Shown here: positions 24,465 through 33,045 of the stretch, in pieces
How the letters are laid out: the number at the start of each line of letters is the position of its first letter
How positions within the stretch are numbered: position 1 is the first letter of the stretch
NCBI RefSeq assembly: GCF_026627505.1
Contig: NZ_JAPNLK010000044.1
Coordinates: 1 to 64,000, forward strand
Source: Streptomyces sp. H27-H5
GTDB taxonomy: Bacteria; Actinomycetota; Actinomycetes; Streptomycetales; Streptomycetaceae
Reading direction: 5' to 3'
Length of the DNA stretch: 64,000 bases
Program-made: the position numbers and the translations under genes
The notes under the pieces: model-generated
What the model saw: only the letters and a program-made list of their open reading frames with translations
What the model was told of the DNA's origin: nothing
Database searches by the model: none

Positions 24465-24489
24465 AACAGGACGCCCGTCACCGTGCGCC

Positions 24490-24503
24490 GTTTCACGTGA
24501 AAC
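24490..24503. other. parS site 2 (ParB binding)
   Basis: A second perfect GTTTCACGTGAAAC copy, 39 bp from the first, in the same intergenic gap. Confidence 0.88.
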
Positions 24504-24611
24504 ATCGCCAGGGTTTCCACCCGTGAGGTAGTGACATGCCGACCGGTACGTGCGCAGAATCGGCAGCATCCGTAGCCGCCGCAGCGCCGCAGCGCTCACC
24601 GGGAGGACGCT

Positions 24612-25319
24612 TTGCTGAGCACGATGCAGGACGTACCGCTCCTCGTCACCCGCATACTCCAGCACGGGATGACGATCCACGGGAAGTCCCAGGTCACGAC
24701 CTGGACCGGGGAGGCCGAGCCGCATCGTCGCAGCTTCGCCGAGATCGGTACCCGCGCCACCCGCCTCGCCAACGCCCTGCGCGACGAACTCGGCGTCCGG
24801 CAGGACGACCGGGTCGCGACCCTCATGTGGAACAACGCCGAACACGTGGAGGCGTACTTCGCGATTCCCTCCATGGGCGCCGTTCTGCACACGCTGAACC
24901 TGCGACTGCCTCCCGAGCAGCTGGTCTTCATCGTCAACCACGCGGCCGACCGGGTCGTGCTGGTCAACGGCACCCTGCTCCCGCTCCTGGTCCCGCTGCT
25001 GCCGCACCTGCCCACCATCGAGCACGTGGTCGTCGCGGGCGTCGGGGACCGCTCCGGGCTCGAAGGCCTCGACGTGCGCGTGCACGAGTACGAGGAACTC
25101 CTGGCGGGGCGCCCGGACACCTATGCCTGGCCCGAGCTGGACGAGCGCCAGGCCGCGGCCATGTGCTACACCTCCGGCACCACCGGCGACCCCAAGGGCG
25201 TCATCTACTCGCACCGCTCCGTCTACCTGCACTCGATGCAGGTGAACATGGCCGAGTCGATGGGTCTGACGGACCGGGACACCACGCTCGTCGTCGTTCC
25301 GCAGTTCCACGTCTGTGGG
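24612..25319 (+). pseudogene. host acyl-CoA synthetase, truncated by prophage insertion
   Basis: The N-terminal 235 residues of an AMP-forming acyl-CoA synthetase, from TTG 24612 (GGGAGG just upstream) through the AMP-binding motif YTSGTTGDPKGV to VVVPQFHV. Homology stops at about 25313, where the intact relative continues into NSWGLPHAAF. Codon use is native, high GC3. The 3' remainder should lie at the far end of the prophage. A truncated product lacks the C-terminal catalytic lobe and would be inactive. Confidence 0.85.
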
Positions 25320-25325
25320 CCTAAA
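25305..25325. other. prophage left attachment junction (attL)
   Basis: Synthetase homology ends within CAGTTCCACGTC and is followed by unrelated CTGTGGGCCTAAAGG. The crossover lies near 25311-25314, inside codons for the Phe-His segment of the synthetase. The core cannot be fixed without the right junction. Confidence 0.65.
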
Positions 25326-25443
25326 GGGGCATCAGGGCGGCGAGGCCGGTTGACCTGCTCACCGCATAGGCCACGGGGGAAAGTGACGCACCGCGCGGCC
25401 TGTGGCAACAGCGGTGCCGGTCGCGTGCTCGCGGGAGGCCGCC

Positions 25444-27108
25444 ATGTTTAGCACCATGCAGGACGCCCCGTTGACTGTGAGCCGCATCCTGCGGCACGGC
25501 GTACGGGTCCACGGTTCGTCGTCGGTCATCACCTGGACGGGGTCGGGCGCGGCGCGACGGCGCAGCTTCGCCGAGGTGGGCGCGCGTGCCGCGCAGCTGG
25601 CTCACGCGCTCCGTGAGCTGGGTGTCGGCGAGGGTGACGTTACGGGAACCTTGATGTGGAACAACTCTGAGCATGTGGAGGCGTACTTTGCTGTGCCGTC
25701 CATGGGCGCAGTGCTCCATACCCTGAATCTGCGGCTTCCGGCGGACCAGCTGAGTTACATCGCGCGCCACGCGGGCGACAAGGTGATCTTGGTCAATGGC
25801 TCGTTGGTCGGGTTGCTGCTCCCGATCCTTCCGAACTTGCCACGGCTTGAGCACGTGGTCGTGTCCGGCGCGGTGGCGGACGATGCCCGTGCGGCGTTGG
25901 CCGCGGCTACCGGCGTGCACGTGCACGAGTACGAGGAACTGCTCGCGGGGCACCCCACGGCCTATGACTGGCCAGAGCTGGACGAGCGGCGGGCGGCCTC
26001 GCTCTGCTACACGTCCGGGACGACCGGCGAGCCGAAGGGGGTCGCGTACTCGCATCGGTCCATCTATCTGCACTCCATGCAAGTCAACATGGCCGAGTCG
26101 ATGGGGCTCACTGACGCGGATCTTTCGCTTGTGATCGTCCCGCAATTTCACTGCAATTCGTGGGGTTTGCCTCACGCGGCGTTCATGACCGGCGTGAACA
26201 TGCTGATGCCCGATCGGTTCTTGCAGCCCGGCCCGATCGCCGAAATGATCGAGCGCGAGCGACCGACGCACGCCGCGGCTGTGCCCACCATTTGGCAAGG
26301 ATTGCTTGCTGAGTTGACCGCGAAACCGCGTGATGTCAGCACCCTGACTCAGGTTACGATCGGCGGCTCGGCCTGCCCCCCTGCCCTGATGAAGGCATTC
26401 GACGATATCGGAATGCGGGTCTTCCACGCCTGGGGCATGACCGAGACATCGCCGCTGGGCACGGTAGCGAGGCCGCCGGCCAAGGTGGCGCCCGGCTCCG
26501 AGGAAGAGTTCGCCTATCGGCTCACTCAGGGCCGTTTTCCGGCGGGCGTCGAGGGGCGCCTCATTGGTCCGGGCGGCGAAGAACTTCCGTGGGATGGCGC
26601 GTCGGCCGGTGAGTTGGAAGTGCGCGGGCCGTGGATCGCCGGCGCGTACTTCGGCGGGATCGAGGGCGAGGCCACGCGTCCGGCTGACAAGTTCAGCGAG
26701 GACGGATGGTTGAAGACCGGCGATGTCGGGACGATCAGCGCAGACGGATACCTGACCCTCACTGACCGGGCAAAGGACGTGATCAAGTCGGGCGGCGAGT
26801 GGATTTCGTCGGTCGAACTTGAGAACGTCCTCATGTCCCACCCCGACGTTGCCGAGGCCGCCGTCGTGGCCGTCCCGGATGAGAAGTGGGGAGAGCGGCC
26901 GTTGGCAACCGTGGTGCTCCGGGAGGGTGCCGCGGCTGACTGGTCCGCCCTGCGGGAACACCTTGCCTCCAACGGGATCGCACGGTGGCAGCTGCCGGAA
27001 CGGTGGGCCCTGGTGGCTGAGGTGCCCAAGACGAGCGTTGGGAAGTTCGACAAGAAGGTGTTGCGCGGACGCTACGCGGACGGCGAGTTGCAGGTCGCGC
27101 GGGTCTGA
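25444..27108 (+). CDS. complete acyl-CoA synthetase carried by the prophage
   Basis: A 554-residue AMP-forming acyl-CoA ligase, full length, with YTSGTTGEPKGV, the PQFHCNSWGLPHAAF region, WGMTETSPLG, GWLKTGDVG and the C-terminal KTSVGKFDKK Lys motif. It is roughly 70 percent identical by eye to the broken host gene but is less GC-rich at third positions. The nucleotides equivalent to the insertion site are changed (CAATTTCACTGC against CAGTTCCACGTC). ATG 25444 follows GGGAGG. It probably restores the lost host activity. Confidence 0.9.
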   Translation: MFSTMQDAPLTVSRILRHGVRVHGSSSVITWTGSGAARRRSFAEVGARAAQLAHALRELGVGEGDVTGTLMWNNSEHVEAYFAVPSMGAVLHTLNLRLPADQLSYIARHAGDKVILVNGSLVGLLLPILPNLPRLEHVVVSGAVADDARAALAAATGVHVHEYEELLAGHPTAYDWPELDERRAASLCYTSGTTGEPKGVAYSHRSIYLHSMQVNMAESMGLTDADLSLVIVPQFHCNSWGLPHAAFMTGVNMLMPDRFLQPGPIAEMIERERPTHAAAVPTIWQGLLAELTAKPRDVSTLTQVTIGGSACPPALMKAFDDIGMRVFHAWGMTETSPLGTVARPPAKVAPGSEEEFAYRLTQGRFPAGVEGRLIGPGGEELPWDGASAGELEVRGPWIAGAYFGGIEGEATRPADKFSEDGWLKTGDVGTISADGYLTLTDRAKDVIKSGGEWISSVELENVLMSHPDVAEAAVVAVPDEKWGERPLATVVLREGAAADWSALREHLASNGIARWQLPERWALVAEVPKTSVGKFDKKVLRGRYADGELQVARV

Positions 27109-27137
27109 CAGCCAACGGCCCCATGCCGAGCAGGACG

Positions 27138-27171
27138 CGGCCCCGGTACCTCACCAGGTACCGGGGCCGTT
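27138..27171 (+). terminator. terminator of the prophage synthetase gene
   Basis: CGGCCCCGGTACCT at 27138-27151 and its perfect complement at 27156-27169 enclose a four-base loop and are followed by TT. Confidence 0.8.
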
Positions 27172-27389
27172 CCGTCCGGCCCGCCGCGCCGCGCGGGGGA
27201 AACAGCGACGGCGGGCCTCCCCGCTACCGTCTCACTGGGGTGGGTAGCGGGGGGCGTCGGACGCGCGCCACGGGACGCGCGCCGCAGGTGGCTGAACCCC
27301 TGTGGGGGGCCGGGTGCTGCCTTGTACGCTCGGCGCGTGGGTCGGCCCGGGGTATGCATCACTCCGGGGCGGCCCCATTTGCGAGCCGG

Positions 27390-27854
27390 TCACACGTGGT
27401 ACGTCGTGCCCCACCGCATCGTGCTGCGTTCGAAGGACCCGCGTGCGTGCGCGCCGATCTCCTCTTGACTGGCCCCGGCGTCGAGCGGGTCGAGCAGGAC
27501 GCAGATGCGCAGTGGCTTGCCGGTGGCGACCAGGCGTGCCCATGACGGAGCCGCGGGCACGCAGAGCCGGTACGTGTCGTCGCCGTAGTCGAGCCACGGT
27601 TTACCGCGCCGTATGCGGATGCGGTGCCCGATGTGCGGCGGGTGTGCGTCGCTCGGGCCGAGGCGCAGCGCGTCGGCGAACGACCGCATTCCCTCGGCGA
27701 TGCGCTCGGCGCTCTCGTGCGCGAGACGGGGCGGCACGTGGTAGGCAATCAGCTGGGCGAGGGTGAACGCCCCGGTTCTGTGGATGCCGGTCGCGAGGTG
27801 GATACCGGAGACGAACCCGGGGCCGGGTGGGGCCATGGTCTCGGGCGTGGTCAT
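27390..27854 (-). CDS. hypothetical protein coupled to an RsbW-like ATPase
   Basis: A 154-residue soluble protein with GAFTLAQLIAYHVPPRLAHE and a C-terminal strand-rich part. I do not recognise a family. Its start overlaps the ATPase stop (ATGA), so it is co-translated with that gene. The 281-bp gap on its left contains the synthetase terminator and no gene. Confidence 0.62.
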   Translation of the reverse strand: MTTPETMAPPGPGFVSGIHLATGIHRTGAFTLAQLIAYHVPPRLAHESAERIAEGMRSFADALRLGPSDAHPPHIGHRIRIRRGKPWLDYGDDTYRLCVPAAPSWARLVATGKPLRICVLLDPLDAGASQEEIGAHARGSFERSTMRWGTTYHV

Positions 27855-28294
27855 GATCCCTTCACCTCCGCCCACACCGACTTGCCCATCGGGATGTCGT
27901 CGACTCCCCATGAGCCGGGGCATAGGGCGTTGAGGATGATCAACCCTCGCCCGCGGTCGCGGTGCTCGGACTCGGGGCGGGGCCGGGGCTGTCGGCGCAC
28001 GGGGTCGTGTACCTCGATGCGTGTCCGGCTGTCGTCGGCGTCGAGCACGACGCGTACGGAGTCCTCGGGTTCGGTGCCGTAGCGAATCGAGTTGGTGACC
28101 AGCTCGCACGTGACCAGTACCGCCGTGTCGAGGTAGTCCTCGGACGCGCCCGGAACGTGGTACGTGACGAACTCGCGTACGAACTCGCGCGCCGCTTTGG
28201 CGGATTGGGGTTCGCCAGGCAGTAAGAGAATCGGCGGCGGGCCGACAGGTGGTGTGCAGCAGGCGGGCAGACCGGCCCGCTGTAGTTCGATCAT
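27851..28294 (-). CDS. RsbW/AbaA-type ATP-binding regulatory protein
   Basis: A 147-residue GHKL ATPase of the anti-sigma type. The N-box reads VLVTCELVTNSIRYG and the G1-like region is DRGRGLIILNALC. Streptomyces encodes dozens, many next to XRE-DUF397 pairs as in the abaA and whiJ developmental loci. ATG 28294 has GAGGGG upstream. It is divergent from the XRE gene by 243 bp, so both may share a control region. Confidence 0.8.
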   Translation of the reverse strand: MIELQRAGLPACCTPPVGPPPILLLPGEPQSAKAAREFVREFVTYHVPGASEDYLDTAVLVTCELVTNSIRYGTEPEDSVRVVLDADDSRTRIEVHDPVRRQPRPRPESEHRDRGRGLIILNALCPGSWGVDDIPMGKSVWAEVKGS

Positions 28295-28537
28295 GCTTGT
28301 CCCCTCACGGGTGAGCGCCAGAGCGCGCAGGTATTTCGTAGCACGCTCCGGGCAGCTTTGACCTTTCGTCACAACAGATTGCTCCCTCAACTCTCCGTAG
28401 TGCAAGCCCTATCGTGACATCGTAGAAATCTGCATATGCCGGTAGGAGGGGAGCGCAGTGTGTTAAGTACGCAGGTGACAGCCGATGACGGGTGCGGGCA
28501 GACTGTCGAGCAAGTCACCGAAGGGGAGGGGAAGAAC

Positions 28538-29401
28538 GTGAGTGCGCCTACAGTGCGCCGTCGGCGCCTCGGTGCGAAGCTGCGAGCGCTGCGCGCCGAA
28601 CTCACCCTCGAAGAGGTCGCCGAGCGTTCCGATGGCCTGTTCGTGTACTCCAAGCTGTCGAGGATCGAGACGGCGAAGAGTCCGGCCAAGGCAAAGGACA
28701 TCGACGCCCTGCTCGACCTGTACGTCACGTTGGGCCGGGAGGTAAGCGACGAACTGCGCGCCGCGCTGCTCACGCTCACCAAGGAAGGCGCGCAGCGCGG
28801 TTGGTGGCACTCGTACCGGGGCGTCCTCACGCCCGTGTATGAGGATCTGATCAGCCTTGAGGCCGAGGCCGAATCGGTGTCGTCGTGGCAGCTGGGTGTG
28901 ATCCCCGGCCTGCTCCAAACCGGCGAGTACGCCCGTGAGATCATCCGGGCAACGGCCATGTCTGAGGCAGTCGAGGCGCGTGTCGATGCCTTGGTCGAGG
29001 TGCGCCTCGCGCGGCAAGCTGTGCTGACCCGCGAGGACCCGCTCGCCCTGTGGGCGATCGTCGCCGAGCAGGCCCTACGCTCAACGTCCGAGGGCGACGG
29101 CGTGATGCATGAGCAGCTTGGCCGGTTGCTGGCCATGGGGAAGCGGCCGAACGTGAACGTACAGGTGTTGCCTGCCAACGCGCCGTTGCATGTCGGGCAG
29201 CTGGGCAGCTTCACCGTTCTGGGCTTCGGCCCCCATGCTGACCTCGACGTGGTTCACACGGAGGGGTTGACCTCGGCTCTGTACGTCGAGGAACGCGAGC
29301 AGGTCGCCGCTCACCGGGATGCCTGGCAACGGCTTACCTCCGCCGCGCTCTCGGTCGAGGCTTCGGCGGAACTGATTACCGAGATAAGGAAGAACGCATG
29401 A
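28538..29401 (+). CDS. XRE-family regulator with DUF5753 domain (WhiJ-like)
   Basis: A 287-residue protein. A helix-turn-helix at about 8-65 (LGAKLRALRAELTLEEVAER; YSKLSRIETAKS) precedes a DUF5753 domain (WQLGVIPGLLQTGEYAREII; NVNVQVLPANAPLHVGQLGS). GTG 28538 is chosen for its GGGGAGGGG site and normal family length. It overlaps the DUF397 start. WhiJ-type proteins are thought to act with their DUF397 partner on development and antibiotic production. Confidence 0.85.
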   Translation: MSAPTVRRRRLGAKLRALRAELTLEEVAERSDGLFVYSKLSRIETAKSPAKAKDIDALLDLYVTLGREVSDELRAALLTLTKEGAQRGWWHSYRGVLTPVYEDLISLEAEAESVSSWQLGVIPGLLQTGEYAREIIRATAMSEAVEARVDALVEVRLARQAVLTREDPLALWAIVAEQALRSTSEGDGVMHEQLGRLLAMGKRPNVNVQVLPANAPLHVGQLGSFTVLGFGPHADLDVVHTEGLTSALYVEEREQVAAHRDAWQRLTSAALSVEASAELITEIRKNA

Positions 29402-29616
29402 CACATGTTGACGACGCCTCCACCCTGCCCGTGACGTGGTGGAAGTCCACGTACAGCGACAGCGGGGCACAGTGCGTCGAGTGCGGGATCGTAAGTGCCG
29501 AGACGGTGGCCGTTCGGGACAGCAAGGACCCGCACGGGCCCGCGCTGCTGTTCGGCCGCGCCGCGCTGTCGTCCTTCGCCGCGGCGGCGGCGGCCGGAGA
29601 GTTCAGCCAGAGGTAA
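29398..29616 (+). CDS. DUF397 protein
   Basis: A 72-residue DUF397 protein with the defining WWKSTYSDSGAQCVECGI and VAVRDSKDPHGPALLF. DUF397 proteins are the small partners of XRE-DUF5753 regulators in Streptomyces. The ATG overlaps the XRE stop by four bases. A strong terminator follows. Confidence 0.88.
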   Translation: MTHVDDASTLPVTWWKSTYSDSGAQCVECGIVSAETVAVRDSKDPHGPALLFGRAALSSFAAAAAAGEFSQR

Positions 29617-29635
29617 GGGAGCCACGTACGCAACG

Positions 29636-29670
29636 ACGGCCCGCCCCCGCGGCATTCGGGGGCGGGCCGT
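29636..29670 (+). terminator. terminator after the XRE-DUF397 pair
   Basis: ACGGCCCGCCCCCG and its inverse (29657-29670) form a long GC stem around GGCATT. Confidence 0.75.
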
Positions 29671-29728
29671 CCGTCGTGCGGGCCCTGGGCGCGAGCCTAC
29701 GGCGAGCAGGCCGCCGGGGGAACAAGAC

Positions 29729-29770
29729 AACGCCCCCCGTACGGCCACAGACGGCCGTACGGGGGGCGTT
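29729..29770 (-). terminator. end of the phage late operon
   Basis: Perfect 18-bp arms at 29729-29746 and 29753-29770 (core CCCCCCGTACGGCC) with a six-base loop, two bases past the last late gene. Confidence 0.8.
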
Positions 29771-29772
29771 GC

Positions 29773-30114
29773 TCATGTACGGGTGGCGAGCTGCCACAGG
29801 GTGAGTGCGAGGCCGACCAGGCCGACCAGGGCGGCAATGCTCGGCAGGGGCCACCGGGCGCGTTCGAGGGCGTCGAGCCGGGCTATGTCCCGCTTCTGGC
29901 GCTCGGTCTCGCCGCGCTCGACGATGTCGAGGCGTACGTCGTGGTCGTCGAGTCGCCGGGTGTGGTCCTTGATCTGCTCGTCGGTGTGGTCGTGGCGCTG
30001 CATGAGCAGTGCGAGGGCGCCGTCGGTGCGGGTGAACCCGACCTCGATCGTGCGCCTGATCCTCTCCAACTCAACGGCGACCGCTGCGGGGTCGGACGGT
30101 GAGGGGCTGGTCAC
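29773..30114 (-). CDS. membrane-anchored coiled-coil lysis-region protein
   Basis: A 113-residue protein. A long charged coiled coil (VELERIRRTIEVGFTRTDGA to about residue 88) ends in one membrane helix (SIAALVGLVGLALTLWQL). Proteins of this layout (DUF2746-like) follow holins in actinophages and may act as a second holin or spanin-like factor. GTG 30114 overlaps the holin stop. Last gene of the late operon. Confidence 0.68.
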   Translation of the reverse strand: MTSPSPSDPAAVAVELERIRRTIEVGFTRTDGALALLMQRHDHTDEQIKDHTRRLDDHDVRLDIVERGETERQKRDIARLDALERARWPLPSIAALVGLVGLALTLWQLATRT

Positions 30115-30356
30115 TTCGGGGTGCCCCCGGCGTCCGGCGCGGTGTCGACCAGGCCGAGGCCGAACCGGTCGAGCAGGGCCTCGATGCTCGGCAGGGCCAT
30201 GATGCGGGCGAGGCCGCCGGCTGCGGCGAGACCGGCGGCGACCCACGGCAGGGACTCGGGCACGCCGGACGCGTCCACGATGGCGGGCAGGGCGACGGCG
30301 AACCCGACGATGCCCTGTATGACGGTCCGTACGGTGCGCTTGTTGGCGTCGGTCAT
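30111..30356 (-). CDS. phage holin
   Basis: An 81-residue protein with two hydrophobic segments (VIQGIVGFAVALPAIV; LPWVAAGLAAAGGLARIMAL) and short charged ends, typical of a small actinophage holin that opens the membrane for the endolysin encoded just upstream. It begins with the conserved CAGGAGCACCACC translation signal. Confidence 0.75.
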   Translation of the reverse strand: MTDANKRTVRTVIQGIVGFAVALPAIVDASGVPESLPWVAAGLAAAGGLARIMALPSIEALLDRFGLGLVDTAPDAGGTPK

Positions 30357-30373
30357 GCGGTGGTGCTCCTGTT
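30357..30373 (-). promoter_or_regulatory. extended Shine-Dalgarno element (holin)
   Basis: Reads AACAGGAGCACCACCGC directly before the ATG, preceded by a GC stem-loop at about 30384-30414. It is one of four near-identical copies in the prophage. Confidence 0.7.
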
Positions 30374-30430
30374 CTGGGTGGGCCCGCCCCGGCGAACCTC
30401 GCGGGGCGGGCGGGTAGGGGGAAGGCGTGG

Positions 30431-31390
30431 TCACGCGGTGACGGTGAACCCGCGCTTCCGCGCGAGGGCGTCGAGGGAGGCGCGGCCGGGGATGCCGTCG
30501 GCGGCGGCGCCGCTGTACCCGCATCGCTGCTGCCACTTGCGGTATGCGGCGACGGTCGTCGAGCCGAAATGCCCATCGACGTACTTCCGGGCGAGCAGTC
30601 CCTCGGCGGCGAGGGCGTCCTCGACGATCCGGGCGCCCGCGTACGCCACGGGAGTACCGGACTTGGCCGGGTCGCGCCGGGCGGCGGTGATCAGCTGCGA
30701 GAGGTCGACGACCTTCGCGGCCGGCTTGCTCGGCTGCGAGGGGGTGCTCGGCTTGCTCGGCGCGGTGTCGTCGTCGAGCAGATGGGCGACGCGCGCCCGG
30801 ATCTTGTCCATGGTGAGGGCGGGCCCGCCCTTCTTGCCGATCGGGCCGCGCGGGTCGATCTTGCCCGGCTGCCACTCCGAGTGTCCGATCACGGACTCGG
30901 CGCCCCACCCGTGCGCGCGGCAGATACCGGCGGCGGCGCGGGCGATGCCCTCGACCTGGTCCTCGGGCCACGGGTCGACGTTGTCGCCGAGGTTGATCGC
31001 CTCGAACCCGTAGAACGCGCTGTTCCCGTCGGTGTTCGCCTCGTTGTCGGCGGGGAGCGGCGACCGCTCGGCGATCACGGCGTCGAGTACGTCGTCGTCG
31101 CCGCTGCCCGCGTGGTTGGCGCGGCCGTAGCCGACCAGGTGCACAGTGCCGGTCTTGTCGATGACGCCATGGCACAGGGGGCCGGGCAGGGTGCTGTGTC
31201 CGTCGCGGCACAGGGCGACGCTGTGCGCGGTGCCTGTGGTCACGGTGTGGTGGATCATCACGCCGCGCAGCGGGCCCCACGCGCCCTTGTGGTTGCGGTT
31301 GTGGGTGCGCCACGAACCGACCTTGACGACGCTCACGCCCTCGCGCTTGATGGCGTCGCGGAACGCGGTCGCGGACAGGGGGGATGCCAT
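30431..31390 (-). CDS. endolysin: N-acetylmuramoyl-L-alanine amidase with peptidoglycan-binding domain
   Basis: A 319-residue two-domain lysin. An Amidase_2/PGRP domain (about 20-190) carries zinc-ligand His residues in GVMIHHTVTTGTAHSV and VIGHSEWQPGKIDPRGP. A Pro/Ser linker leads to a C-terminal peptidoglycan-binding domain (VDGHFGSTTVAAYRKWQQRC). It cuts the amide between muramic acid and the stem peptide at lysis. GGAGACACCCCCT precedes the ATG. Confidence 0.9.
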   Translation of the reverse strand: MASPLSATAFRDAIKREGVSVVKVGSWRTHNRNHKGAWGPLRGVMIHHTVTTGTAHSVALCRDGHSTLPGPLCHGVIDKTGTVHLVGYGRANHAGSGDDDVLDAVIAERSPLPADNEANTDGNSAFYGFEAINLGDNVDPWPEDQVEGIARAAAGICRAHGWGAESVIGHSEWQPGKIDPRGPIGKKGGPALTMDKIRARVAHLLDDDTAPSKPSTPSQPSKPAAKVVDLSQLITAARRDPAKSGTPVAYAGARIVEDALAAEGLLARKYVDGHFGSTTVAAYRKWQQRCGYSGAAADGIPGRASLDALARKRGFTVTA

Positions 31391-31410
31391 AGGGGGTGTC
31401 TCCAGACATG

Positions 31411-31441
31411 AAAAAACGCCCTCGGCGCGGTGCCGGGGCGT
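31411..31441 (-). terminator. rho-independent terminator between tail fibre and endolysin
   Basis: A GC stem (31417-31441) followed on the minus strand by six T residues (31416-31411). It may set the ratio of lysis to tail gene expression. Confidence 0.8.
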
Positions 31442-31461
31442 ACGGGTCGAGCGGGGTGCGA

Positions 31462-33045
31462 TCAGGCGGCGAGGGCCACGATCGGGATGTCGTGGTCAGA
31501 GAGCGCGGTCGCGGCCGTCGGGCTCACCGTGGTGGGGAGCGTGCTTTGTGCCGCGACGTACCACGCGCGCGGGAACGGGGTCGTGGTCATGAAGAAGTTG
31601 GCGGCGGCGACGGGCGCCTCGTTCTGCACGTGGAAGAACGCGAAATCGGCCGTGCCGCCCACGGTCATGAGCCACGCCACCCAGTACCGGCCGGGGGCGA
31701 GCGTGGTCGAGGTGAACGACAGGGGCACGGCGCCGATGTGGTTCGCGTCCATGGCGGGGAGCGTGCCGGTTTCCTGACCGGCCATGGTGAGCGCGACGGC
31801 GCTCGACGCGACGACGCGCGTCCCGTCCTCGCGGTAGATGCCGGCCATGTAGCGGTTGGTCGTCACGCCCCCGTACCCGCGGGCGAACATCACGGCCTTG
31901 GTGACCGTGGTCGGCTCCGTGATGTTTACGCCGGTCAGGTAGAGGCGCTGCGGGGCGAGGTACTTCGCGGCGGGGTTGGCCACGCCGTACGGGTCGCACG
32001 CCCACGCCTGAAAACCGAGGGCCTGCGGGGTCCATACGTTCTTGGGGACGGCGGTCGGTACCTGTGCGATCGGGAGCCGGGTCGAGGCGTCGAGGGAAGC
32101 GACGCCGTTCGCCGCGGCGCGCGCGGTCGTGGCGAGGGCTCCCACGGCGGCGGCCGTGTGCGTGTGCCCGGCGGTCGCCGCTCCCACGTCGGCGGCGGCG
32201 AGGACTACGTCGCCGGTCTGGGTGTTGACCGAGGACACAGCACCCCCGCCGCTGCTGGTCGGCAGCTGGGCGGCGGGTACCTTCCCGTCCGTGCCCAGCT
32301 GCGCGACGCCGTTCGCGGCACCGGCGGCGGTCGCTGGGATGGCGCCCACGTCGGCGGCGGTGAGGACGACCGCGGCGACGGACTGCCCGTTGACGGACTG
32401 CACGACGCCCGGCGCTCCCGGCGTGCCGGCCGCTCCGGGCGTACCGGTCGCACCCGTGTTGCCCGTGCTTCCCTTGGCGCCGACCAGGGACGCGAGCCAC
32501 TGGGCGCGGGTGCCGCTGTAGCCGGCGGCGACGGCGACCGCGTACGCGTCGGCGCCCGCCGGTCCGGTGCTGCCGATGTTGCCCTTGACGCCCTGAGCGC
32601 CGACCAGGGACGCGAGCCACTGGGCGACGGTCCCAGCGAACCCCTGCTCGACGGCGACCTCGTACGCGCTGTCGCCGCGTACGGCGACGTAGGACGGTGT
32701 CGAGGGGTCGGTCGGCGCGATGTCGGCGAGGTCGACCGCGGGCGACTCGGCGGGCAAGAGGATCTGATAGACGCGGTTCACGGCGACGCCCGCGAGCTGT
32801 TCGGCGACCTGGTACGACCAGTCGCTCGGGTTCATGCCGGGTGCGTCGGTCGCCGGTAGGACGACCTCGAACGCCCCTGTGGAGTCGAGCGGCGCGGTAA
32901 CGGGCCCGCCGAGGATCACGTCGTATGCGCCGAACGTGACCAGGGACGGGGCCCGCAACACGACCTGTCCCGTGAGTGGGCGGCCGTCAGGGGTGAGGAA
33001 CCGGCCCGTCAACTGGACTGTCGGTATCCCCTCGGGGAGCGGCAT
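31462..33045 (-). CDS. tail fibre with collagen-like and duplicated segments
   Basis: A 527-residue fibre. The N-terminal domain (about 1-130) is strand-rich. Two copies of a short helical unit (GTVAQWLASLVGAQG and GTRAQWLASLVGAKG) alternate with Gly-x-y collagen-like stretches (GSTGNTGATGTPGAAGTPG). The C-terminal part from about 330 looks like a receptor-binding head. Trimeric fibres of this type bind the host surface. GGAGG lies nine bases before the ATG. Confidence 0.82.
   Translation of the reverse strand: MPLPEGIPTVQLTGRFLTPDGRPLTGQVVLRAPSLVTFGAYDVILGGPVTAPLDSTGAFEVVLPATDAPGMNPSDWSYQVAEQLAGVAVNRVYQILLPAESPAVDLADIAPTDPSTPSYVAVRGDSAYEVAVEQGFAGTVAQWLASLVGAQGVKGNIGSTGPAGADAYAVAVAAGYSGTRAQWLASLVGAKGSTGNTGATGTPGAAGTPGAPGVVQSVNGQSVAAVVLTAADVGAIPATAAGAANGVAQLGTDGKVPAAQLPTSSGGGAVSSVNTQTGDVVLAAADVGAATAGHTHTAAAVGALATTARAAANGVASLDASTRLPIAQVPTAVPKNVWTPQALGFQAWACDPYGVANPAAKYLAPQRLYLTGVNITEPTTVTKAVMFARGYGGVTTNRYMAGIYREDGTRVVASSAVALTMAGQETGTLPAMDANHIGAVPLSFTSTTLAPGRYWVAWLMTVGGTADFAFFHVQNEAPVAAANFFMTTTPFPRAWYVAAQSTLPTTVSPTAATALSDHDIPIVALAA

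Noticed and set aside
25305..25325. Identification of the element as phage R4 itself
   Set aside because: The gene type and region are similar, but the core sequence reported for R4 does not match what I see here, and the integrase is not in the window.
27240..27389. Possible small gene or RNA between synthetase terminator and next gene
   Set aside because: No frame with codon bias, no tRNA fold and no ribosome binding site were seen.
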